Under the pieces are notes generated by a model that searched no databases, was not told the DNA's origin, and saw only the letters and a list, made by a program, of their open reading frames with translations. Position numbers and translations under genes: made by a program. A stretch of DNA of 8,181 nucleotides from CAZAYB01 sp964489215 (lineage in GTDB: Bacteria > Planctomycetota > Phycisphaerae > Sedimentisphaerales > Anaerohalosphaeraceae): NCBI GenBank assembly GCA_964489215.1, contig CAZAYB010000135.1:1-8181 (forward strand), in the 5' to 3' direction. Positions 1 to 6,595 of this stretch are shown here, piece by piece; positions within the stretch are counted from its first letter, which is position 1, and every line of letters starts with the position of its first letter.

Positions 1-2187
1 ATCCCACTTAACATCACTAAGTTCAACGTAGCCTTGCATGACATGACGGTTGGTTGAAATAAAACCGGGTCTGTTTAAAACTTCATGCACCGACATCATT
101 CTAACTTCGCCAGGCCGCAGCTTCTGTTCTAATTTCCCGCTTCCTTCATGGACGCCGAGATACTTATCATTCCAGAAATCATAAACATGGTATTTTTTAT
201 TACGATCCAGTCCCATACCGCCAAAAGAACTGTCCCTGGAAATATCGACTGAAATAGTCGATTCATTCTCAAGATCGGTATTAAAAAAGGCTATCTGGTG
301 CCATCTGTCATTTATCGGCAAATCATAAACCTCAGGATGTTCCTTGCCGTCAAACATATCAAGCGGCCTGGCAGTAATGGGCGTGGAATGAACAGGAAAA
401 ACCCTGCTCATTTCAAAAACCTGCTCTTGAGTAATATGTTTAAAACTGTTAGCCAGAAGAAGTCTGCCGCTAACCATATAAACCATAGTCAGCATCTGCC
501 TTAGGCCGTCCTTGTTATTTGGTGCGACCTTAAATAAATTCTTCGAATCCGTATCATAAGTGAAGACTTTTCTTGTCTTGTACCACCTAAGAGCACAACG
601 AGTGTACATCTCCGCATTTGCCAAATCGGTATCAACCCAAACACGCTGACTGTCAACGATACCGGCTGTTACATCCAAAAAGGGCTGACCCGCTACATTT
701 CTTTCATGAACATAAGAATCAGAACCAAGCCCCTGCTTGGCAAATTTAAAAATGTTTCTGTATGCCGAAGTAGTAGTTGCGTAATTGTTTTCAAAACCGC
801 CCTCAGTTGTCCATCCGGTTTCGGGGTAATCAAACATCACACCCTTGACACCCGCGTTTTCAAGGTTATCCCAGACTTTCGTCAAATGCCTCTGAAAGCC
901 GGGATCAGTATAATCATAAGTACATTGTGTGTTTCTGTTTTTGATCAGCGGATTCTGAACCTCGGCTTTTCTGGCAAAACGTACATCATTGAACAGAAAA
1001 TGTTCCGGGAACATCCTCACATAATCAAGCGATGTCAGTCCCGTCTGAAAATATGTAAAGGGCAGACCGCCCATGTCGAGTATAGCGCCGGCCCATTTTT
1101 CAGAAGTATCGTAAGGCTCAATGTAGCGATCGTGCTTACGCCAGTGTTCATCGTCCCACCAGCCCTGCTCACAATTATTCTCGTAAAGATCAGGAACAAG
1201 CCGAACCGCTACAGGAGAGTATTTCAAAAAGCCGGACTTGACCGCGTGCTCCATCTCCTTAACTGCGCCTACCGAATTATTCAGAAATTCATTATCAGTT
1301 CCGCCCCAGTTTGGTACACTGGCATACCAAAGACAAACTGTCGGAAAACTGTAAATATTCGGATTGGCGTCATTGGCCAGCTTTAGCGAAGTACCGTACT
1401 GCTCAAGGGAATCAAACGGATTATCGCTTATAACGTCAACATAACAACTGTCATCAGGCAAATACCTGCTGCCGCTGTCAACCAGCATACCGACATTGTC
1501 TTTATATTCTATCTGTAGCTCAAACCCGTCTTCAGCGGTTTTCTCTGCTGATACCCATTTAGCAAAGTCGTTATATTTCAACCCCCCGATAACTATAGAA
1601 TTTCGCAGGCCGTTACTAAGGAATGTTACCATCATATTGTTCGGACTTTGCATCTTATCGGTTTTTTCAATCTTCGATTTTCCGCCCCCAGCCTCTCCGT
1701 TAAGCATTTGAACATCTTTAGTTTCACTGCCCTGGTAAGCTTTCCCGGAATAAAGCGGATAAATTCTGTGCACCCGAAACGGTTTGTCCGATTCATTAAC
1801 AATTCCCGCATTTAACACCACAAAGCTTTTATCTTCATAAACTGTAACGGTAAATATATACGTTTCTTCGAATTGACTTTCGCATAAAAACTCTACCTTC
1901 ACCCCCCTGCCGATCTCATCCCGCACTGAACGTTTTTTAAACTTCGCAGTTTTTTTACAATCGGTCAGATCAGTAGAACCGACCCTCGCATAACAATCCC
2001 TGAGCAAGGTTGCCGCATTTATTTTATCGTAAATACTATAAGTTTTACTGCTGAGATCATAACTAAAGACAATAATATTATTATCCAATTTTAAATGGTT
2101 ATTTTTTTTTGTTACCCTTACGGCATAAGAACTTTGTACGAAAATTAAAATCCCAAACACTAACAATAAAACTTTTTTCAACTTCAT
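1..2187 (-). CDS. Secreted alpha-galactosidase-like glycoside hydrolase (GH36/GH27-type), 3' end cut by window edge
   Basis: Hand translation of the minus strand from the ATG at 2187 gives 729 uninterrupted codons reaching base 1, so the C-terminus is missing. An AAAGGA ribosome site sits 6 bases before the start. Residues 1-22 form a signal peptide (KLKK, hydrophobic core, SSYA cleavage site), so the enzyme should be exported. Residues of about 23-270 look like an N-terminal beta-sandwich, about 275-575 like a TIM barrel, and about 590-729 like a C-terminal beta domain (KYHVYDFWNDKYLG, LRPGEVRMMSV), the order seen in GH36-type enzymes. In the barrel, GWWDDEHW (342-349) resembles the family's DDGW region, VMFDYPETGW (450-459) places D453 as the likely nucleophile, and RVWVDTD (515-521) offers D519 or D521 as acid/base. 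The barrel fold and retaining mechanism are inferred from these motifs; the exact GH family and substrate are not settled. A terminator precedes it, so it probably has its own transcription start. Confidence 0.88.
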   Translation of the reverse strand, partial: MKLKKVLLLVFGILIFVQSSYAVRVTKKNNHLKLDNNIIVFSYDLSSKTYSIYDKINAATLLRDCYARVGSTDLTDCKKTAKFKKRSVRDEIGRGVKVEFLCESQFEETYIFTVTVYEDKSFVVLNAGIVNESDKPFRVHRIYPLYSGKAYQGSETKDVQMLNGEAGGGKSKIEKTDKMQSPNNMMVTFLSNGLRNSIVIGGLKYNDFAKWVSAEKTAEDGFELQIEYKDNVGMLVDSGSRYLPDDSCYVDVISDNPFDSLEQYGTSLKLANDANPNIYSFPTVCLWYASVPNWGGTDNEFLNNSVGAVKEMEHAVKSGFLKYSPVAVRLVPDLYENNCEQGWWDDEHWRKHDRYIEPYDTSEKWAGAILDMGGLPFTYFQTGLTSLDYVRMFPEHFLFNDVRFARKAEVQNPLIKNRNTQCTYDYTDPGFQRHLTKVWDNLENAGVKGVMFDYPETGWTTEGGFENNYATTTSAYRNIFKFAKQGLGSDSYVHERNVAGQPFLDVTAGIVDSQRVWVDTDLANAEMYTRCALRWYKTRKVFTYDTDSKNLFKVAPNNKDGLRQMLTMVYMVSGRLLLANSFKHITQEQVFEMSRVFPVHSTPITARPLDMFDGKEHPEVYDLPINDRWHQIAFFNTDLENESTISVDISRDSSFGGMGLDRNKKYHVYDFWNDKYLGVHEGSGKLEQKLRPGEVRMMSVHEVLNRPGFISTNRHVMQGYVELSDVKWD

Positions 2188-2228
2188 TTTCAATCCTTTA
2201 TGACAGTCTCTAACCTTTTAGTTAACTA

Positions 2229-2264
2229 TAAAAAACGGCCCCAGTCAAATCTCACTGAGGCCGT
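2229..2264 (-). terminator. Intrinsic terminator after the PEP-CTERM gene
   Basis: Read on the minus strand, ACGGCC (2264-2259) pairs with GGCCGT (2240-2235). After one mismatch, four more base pairs (2257-2254 with 2245-2242) close an 8-base loop. A run of T residues (2234-2230) follows immediately. It lies about 35 bases beyond the stop codon of the PEP-CTERM gene and 42 bases before the start of the glycoside hydrolase gene, so it should separate the two transcripts or make the second depend on read-through. Confidence 0.85.
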
Positions 2265-2299
2265 CACAAGTTAAATCATTTTCACACTTTCATCAAAAC

Positions 2300-2959
2300 T
2301 CACACACGCCTGCGTCTAAGAAGCAAACCACCCAGACCGAGAATAGCCATGGTAGCAGGCTCAGGTACAACAGTGATGGCATCGATCATGATAGGATTTG
2401 CGCCTGCATTATGTAACGGAGCAGAATTGGCACTATCCCAACCGTAACCAAATAGTTCCAGCTTGATATAAGCATTTTCACCGCTGTCTGCACGGGGCAA
2501 GGTAAACGGTACAGTAATTATCTGCCAGTCACCGCCTGCAGCAAGTTCGCCTGTATTAGATTCGAAGATATGACCTTCCCAGGCAGTGTCAGGATAGTTA
2601 ATGCTTTCGAAGTTTTCATCAACAACATAACCCTTGTAAACAACAGAAGCAGAAGCAAAAGCATCAAGATTTTTCACAGCAAAGCTGAATTCCATCGGAG
2701 TAGAATTGGTAGCGCCTGCCGGAAGCGCGTTCCAGCCAGTATAGATACCACTCCAACTACCTGCGGCTGAATTCTGCATCTGAGCCGCATAACTACCTTC
2801 ATAAGCACCGAAACCAGTTATAAATGTACCATCTCCCACAGGTGCCCACAAATAACCTGTCCAGTCACCGGTTTCGAAGTCACCATTTGCAATGACATTT
2901 GCCATTGCAGGCACACTTGCCGCCATCACCAACAACAAAACAACAATTAACTTCTTCAT
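2300..2959 (-). CDS. PEP-CTERM sorting domain-containing secreted protein
   Basis: This 219-residue protein begins with a signal peptide (MKKLIVVLLL to residue 20, AMA cleavage site). A single beta-rich domain follows at about 22-195; it opens with NGDFETGDWTG and resembles the jelly-roll, carbohydrate-binding-module-like folds common in such proteins. The end is a textbook PEP-CTERM signal: VPEP (198-201), a hydrophobic stretch ATMAILGLGGLLL (202-214) and RRRR (215-218). In known systems an exosortase recognises the PEP motif and processes the protein during transfer to the cell surface or an exopolysaccharide matrix; no exosortase is in this window. The start at 2959 is chosen because GGAGG lies six bases upstream and the signal peptide starts exactly there; a GTG further upstream at 3022 would add 21 residues that spoil it. 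The ligand is unknown. It lies 62 bases after the pseudopilin-like gene and ends in an intrinsic terminator. Confidence 0.9.
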   Translation of the reverse strand: MKKLIVVLLLVMAASVPAMANVIANGDFETGDWTGYLWAPVGDGTFITGFGAYEGSYAAQMQNSAAGSWSGIYTGWNALPAGATNSTPMEFSFAVKNLDAFASASVVYKGYVVDENFESINYPDTAWEGHIFESNTGELAAGGDWQIITVPFTLPRADSGENAYIKLELFGYGWDSANSAPLHNAGANPIMIDAITVVPEPATMAILGLGGLLLRRRRV

Positions 2960-2965
2960 TTTCGA

Positions 2966-2970
2966 CCTCC
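2966..2970 (-). promoter_or_regulatory. Shine-Dalgarno site that fixes the PEP-CTERM gene start
   Basis: GGAGG on the minus strand, six bases before the ATG at 2959. It is a full match to the anti-Shine-Dalgarno core and decides for this ATG over the upstream GTG at 3022. Confidence 0.8.
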
Positions 2971-3021
2971 ATACTAAAAGTAATAAAAATTTAATAAAAC
3001 ACAGACTACATATCTGTATCA

Positions 3022-3834
3022 CTAAAACTCAACATTTTTATCTCTCCAATATGCCATAACATCTTCAGGAGATACTCTCTTGGTATCGAAATTTTTATTC
3101 CATTTCAATGACCAAAGCTCCGGAAGCTTAACTGGACTGACACTTGTATCAACATGTGTTATGCATATTTTCATCGAATGCCTGTCAATGCAAAATCTTG
3201 GTAAATACACCTCTCCTTCACCTCCGGCCTGTAAATCAGTAGGCGGTGTTTCACTGTCTTTTGGCCAGCCCCCTACCCAGGTACAGTCCCCATATAGAGG
3301 CACATCACCTTTAATACTCGAAACCTTTCCAAAATAATTCTCGGCTGGCAGAGCAGGGTGTTCCTCCCATGATGAACCTTTATGCTTAGAAGTCCAAAGG
3401 TTCATACCATAACTGCCGGCACCAAAACCCCATGTACTTGGAAACTCCCATGCTTCACTTGCACTGCCTATGCCAGTATTCGATATCTTTCTTGCATTAG
3501 GGCAAAAAGCTGTTTTCATTGGACCGTCGTAAAGACTCTGAACATCGGAATTTCCATCAGCAGCATATTCCTGATAATTATTATCTCCCATATATGGGGA
3601 TATCTGATGAAACCAATATTGCCCGGCTTGATCATGATTTACAGGCGGCAGCCAATCTTCATAATCCTGTGCATACAGAACAGAAGCCAGTGAAAGTTGT
3701 CTCAAATTAGACGAACATACAGAAACTCTCGCCAACTCTTTAACCTTTGCCAGCGAAGGCATGAGTATAGACATTAACAAAGCAATAATTGCAATAACCA
3801 CTAACAATTCAATTAATGTAAAGGCTTTTTTCAT
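3022..3834 (-). CDS. Pseudopilin-like protein, prepilin N-terminal and H-X9-DG-type domain
   Basis: The 270-residue product begins MKKAFTLIELLVVIAIIALL, a class III prepilin leader and hydrophobic helix. Cleavage would fall between A4 and F5, leaving the conserved Glu at mature position 5 (E9). Alanine replaces the usual glycine before the cut. SNLRQLSLASVLYAQDYEDWLPP (42-64) is typical of the planctomycetal and verrucomicrobial pseudopilin-like family. Near the end, H219 and D229 are separated by nine residues, the H-X9-D element, but the usual following glycine is T230; then comes ELWSLKWNKNFD (239-250), another family hallmark. Such proteins occur in many copies per Phycisphaerae genome and are presumed to be processed by a prepilin peptidase and held at the envelope; their function is not established. 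Five cysteines (40, 111, 184, 215, 224) could form disulfides outside the cytoplasm. The ribosome site is a modest AAGGG about ten bases upstream. It lies 78 bases after the LamG gene, beyond a strong palindrome. Confidence 0.9.
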   Translation of the reverse strand: MKKAFTLIELLVVIAIIALLMSILMPSLAKVKELARVSVCSSNLRQLSLASVLYAQDYEDWLPPVNHDQAGQYWFHQISPYMGDNNYQEYAADGNSDVQSLYDGPMKTAFCPNARKISNTGIGSASEAWEFPSTWGFGAGSYGMNLWTSKHKGSSWEEHPALPAENYFGKVSSIKGDVPLYGDCTWVGGWPKDSETPPTDLQAGGEGEVYLPRFCIDRHSMKICITHVDTSVSPVKLPELWSLKWNKNFDTKRVSPEDVMAYWRDKNVEF

Positions 3835-3867
3835 TTTATTTATTCCCTTAAATTACACTTTTGACTA

Positions 3868-3895
3868 TTCGCCGGGTAATTAATTACCCGGCGAA
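3868..3895. repeat. Perfect 28-bp palindrome between the LamG and pseudopilin-like genes
   Basis: The arm TTCGCCGGGTAATT is followed directly by its exact reverse complement, giving 14 base pairs without mismatch. As RNA it would form a GC-rich stem (GCCGGG with CCCGGC) capped by an AATT-rich loop. It starts 17 bases past the stop codon of the LamG gene. No T run follows on the minus strand (TAGTCAAAAG), so it is not a classical intrinsic terminator. It may stabilise or define the 3' end of the upstream message, reduce read-through, or bind a dimeric protein as DNA. Confidence 0.85.
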
Positions 3896-3912
3896 CAAAT
3901 ATCATATTTCCA

Positions 3913-6570
3913 TTACGGCCATATCTCATAGTCAAGCCATGTCTGAAGCTGTGCCGCCAAATCCTCTATGTTAATCTCTCCGTCATCAACAAGGTCATAT
4001 TCGGGATTCGGCATTTCAATCAAAGTGCCGCTCGAATCAGCAAGGGTTAATATCTCGCCAATCGGCAAAATTGTGTCATAAAACCGGACCTCATCAATTT
4101 TGCCAACATAGCCGCCGCCGGGAACCCATCCAAAGGCTCCTTTGAGAATACCGGAAAGATCCAGCGGATTACCCTGGCCGTCATTTGCCACTGTCCCGCT
4201 TACACTCGAAACAAGTTCACCATTGTGATAAATCGCATTGGTAACATTGTCACTGACAACCTCGCTGGTGAATACATAATGGTTCCACTGACCTTCCCAG
4301 TCTGCCGGTTGTATCTCAGGCAAATACCATGCAGCTGTCGGTCCCAATGAACCCCACCACACACCGGCATTCCAGCCGGGAAGACTGATCCATGTCCACG
4401 GCAGCCTTATGTGAGATTCGTGTCCCCAACCCTGCTCGCTTCTTGTAGTGGTAAAGAACATGTTCTGAACCGCATCCATGCCGGTGGTTGGCACATAAAC
4501 ATCCGGCTCACCATAAACCCATACGGATATTGTCATTTGATTTGTAGCACCGATGGCGTCAAACACTTCCTGAGGTATCATAAGCTGCGCCGAACCGGTG
4601 AATTCACTGTCAGCATTATAGGCCAGGTCAAGACAATCGCCGCTATAACCCGGTACGATATCAAATTTACCAAAAACTCCGCCGAAATCAGCAGGCGTTT
4701 CATCACCAAGGGTAACAAGTGCCTCGAAATCATTGCCTGAAGAATCCGGAATATTCGGTTCAGCAATCCCTTCATCAAATGTATAAACAGCCACCGGAGC
4801 AGTGGTAAGAGGATCAGGAGAATAACCTGTATCGGCATCTTTCCAGGAAGAAGCCATAAGAGCGTAATCGTCCAAATCAACCGTACAATCTCCGTCAAGG
4901 TCTCCAAGGGGTGCAAACTCGCCAACACATCTTTGAATGTAGAGTCTTATGTCCTCGATTTCCACAAGCCCGCTGCCGGTACTTCCTATTGAGATCGTCT
5001 GAATATCGCCAGGATTTACACCGGTAAAATCGGCAAGGTCAATATTCCAGTCATTCCAATATGGGGCAACAACAAGCGTACTCTTTGTTACTGTAGTACT
5101 TTGGCTTCCATCAAAAAGGGTTACCTGCAAATCTAACTCGTTTGCATCCGGAACCCTGTAACGAACTCTCATTGAAACTATATTATCCCTTGTTAAGTCA
5201 GCAAAAGGTACTGTTCGAGTCATTGAACCGCCGTTGCTGAACTCCAGGACAGCATATCTGCCTGCGTCATACTCCTCAGTGTCATCGCTGTCGTCATCCA
5301 CTACCGTCAGGCCTGCTAAACCATTATCCGTCCAGACATCTGTTATCGGAATGGTTATATAATCTCCAAAGGAATCTAAATACTGATAATCATCAAAGTT
5401 AAATGACCACAGCTCTCCTGTGTGTACCTCAGAAGATGTATCAATCTGATCAACTCGCCAATAATAATCTTTTCCCAGTTCTAATCCGAGGGATGATATC
5501 GGATAAGATTGCCTTGCATCAACAGCGCCTGTATGAGCAATAGAAGCGACATAAGCAGGTGAAGAAGAATCAACTGCATTGATCACGTCATCTTCACTTT
5601 CACTAAGATAAAGTATATAAGACTGAGGATTATCTCCAGGCTTCCATGACAGGTATTCGGCATCGTTATATAATTCAACACCGTCAAGATTTTCATCAAT
5701 TCCCGGCAAGGGGCTCCAGGCAGCTCCAAGATCTGCCGGTATTTCGGCCCAGACCTGGCCGCTTTCAATAAAGAAAGTCGCTCTGGGGTGACTTGCTCCG
5801 CCGAAACTATCTGCGTAACCTGTAATCACGCCTGCATCTATCAGGTCCTCAACATCCAGTATTTGACTGCCAAGGGTTCTAATAGCACCATATTCGAATA
5901 CCCCGCCCGATAGATTGATTTGAGCTTCACCAGAATTAGGATTAACATACATCGTTCCGTTATTGTCAAGTATGCCGCCTTTAACATCGATAAAAAACGA
6001 ACCCGTATTACTGTTCGCACCGAGCACAAAAGTCGTATTAATATTGAAATCACCTGAATTTATAACCATTTCAGCATTCGTATTTTCTTTGCTGTTATCA
6101 CCAAACCATACCTGAGCTGCTGAAAAATCACTGCCGTTAACTTCTACATAACCGGAAGAATCATCCTGCCTTGCAACCCCTAAAATACCAGCAGAGACAG
6201 AACCTCCATTGAGAAAAAGTTTTGCTTCATTAGGGTCTTTAGCCGAAACTGTTATAGTTCCTGAAGCTGTTAGTTCTGCTTCAGGGCCAACAGTTAAGGT
6301 TCCTGAATCAGTCACACTTATCCATATATCGCCTGCCGAACCTGTGTCACTTAGCACAGGCCCACCTAAAGCAGGATGGTTGTCAATATTAAGTGTCTGG
6401 GATGTAGAAGGAGCCGCTGTCGGCACATCTCCACCGTCAATCAACCAGTTAGCCGGATTGTTATAGTCATGGTCACCGCCTGAATCTGTCCACCACCATG
6501 TATCCGCAAAACCTGAAAAACTTATGCAAAACACTAAAACCAAACAAAATAAAAACTGGTTAACTTTCAT
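3913..6570 (-). CDS. Large secreted multidomain LamG protein with two separated dockerin-like calcium loops
   Basis: The 885-residue product has a signal peptide (1-22, SGFA cleavage site) and is extracellular or surface-bound. Residues 24-275 are Gly/Ser/Asn-rich repeated beta strands (LTVGPEAELTASGTITVSA, INLSGGVFEYG) resembling an autotransporter-type or pectin-lyase-like beta helix. Residues of about 283-392 are FN3-like (YILYLSESEDD, YYWRVDQID, GELWSFNFDDY). About 400-546 resembles a galactose-binding carbohydrate module and ends VEIEDIRLYI. GDLDGDCTVDLDDYALMASSW (556-576) is a dockerin-like loop with D557, D559, D561, D565 and D568 as likely calcium ligands. About 586-845 is a LamG/concanavalin-like domain (MTISVWV, WNHYVFT, GKIDEVRFYD). 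A second, weaker loop (859-870, D859, D863, N867, D870) leads to the WLDYEIWP end. No catalytic site is recognised; a role in binding or adhesion is inferred. GGAGG at 6584-6580 sets the start. It begins 25 bases after the preceding gene, so the two are probably cotranscribed. Confidence 0.9.
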   Translation of the reverse strand: MKVNQFLFCLVLVFCISFSGFADTWWWTDSGGDHDYNNPANWLIDGGDVPTAAPSTSQTLNIDNHPALGGPVLSDTGSAGDIWISVTDSGTLTVGPEAELTASGTITVSAKDPNEAKLFLNGGSVSAGILGVARQDDSSGYVEVNGSDFSAAQVWFGDNSKENTNAEMVINSGDFNINTTFVLGANSNTGSFFIDVKGGILDNNGTMYVNPNSGEAQINLSGGVFEYGAIRTLGSQILDVEDLIDAGVITGYADSFGGASHPRATFFIESGQVWAEIPADLGAAWSPLPGIDENLDGVELYNDAEYLSWKPGDNPQSYILYLSESEDDVINAVDSSSPAYVASIAHTGAVDARQSYPISSLGLELGKDYYWRVDQIDTSSEVHTGELWSFNFDDYQYLDSFGDYITIPITDVWTDNGLAGLTVVDDDSDDTEEYDAGRYAVLEFSNGGSMTRTVPFADLTRDNIVSMRVRYRVPDANELDLQVTLFDGSQSTTVTKSTLVVAPYWNDWNIDLADFTGVNPGDIQTISIGSTGSGLVEIEDIRLYIQRCVGEFAPLGDLDGDCTVDLDDYALMASSWKDADTGYSPDPLTTAPVAVYTFDEGIAEPNIPDSSGNDFEALVTLGDETPADFGGVFGKFDIVPGYSGDCLDLAYNADSEFTGSAQLMIPQEVFDAIGATNQMTISVWVYGEPDVYVPTTGMDAVQNMFFTTTRSEQGWGHESHIRLPWTWISLPGWNAGVWWGSLGPTAAWYLPEIQPADWEGQWNHYVFTSEVVSDNVTNAIYHNGELVSSVSGTVANDGQGNPLDLSGILKGAFGWVPGGGYVGKIDEVRFYDTILPIGEILTLADSSGTLIEMPNPEYDLVDDGEINIEDLAAQLQTWLDYEIWP

Positions 6571-6579
6571 TTTTCAAAA

Positions 6580-6584
6580 CCTCC
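6580..6584 (-). promoter_or_regulatory. Shine-Dalgarno site of the LamG gene
   Basis: GGAGG on the minus strand, nine bases before the ATG at 6570, inside the 25-base gap after the preceding stop codon. It supports independent and strong translation start for the large secreted protein within a shared transcript. Confidence 0.75.
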
Positions 6585-6595
6585 ATAAAAATAAA

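Noticed and set aside
298..1711. Plus-strand open frames (298-504, 706-1386, 1496-1711)
   Set aside because: They lie wholly inside the minus-strand hydrolase gene, which reads without interruption with a signal peptide and family motifs; they resemble no protein.
3001..3017. Small hairpin (ACAGA with TCTGT, 7-base loop) just after the pseudopilin-like gene
   Set aside because: Five weak base pairs followed by an interrupted T-rich stretch are not enough to call a terminator in such AT-rich sequence.
2960..3022. Upstream GTG start that would lengthen the PEP-CTERM protein by 21 residues
   Set aside because: The added residues place an extra hydrophobic stretch and an Arg/Lys cluster before a complete signal peptide, and the strong GGAGG at 2970-2966 serves the ATG at 2959.
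4411..6466. Other open frames on both strands within the LamG gene
   Set aside because: They are antisense or out-of-frame shadows; the 885-codon frame has a signal peptide, clear domains and a ribosome site.
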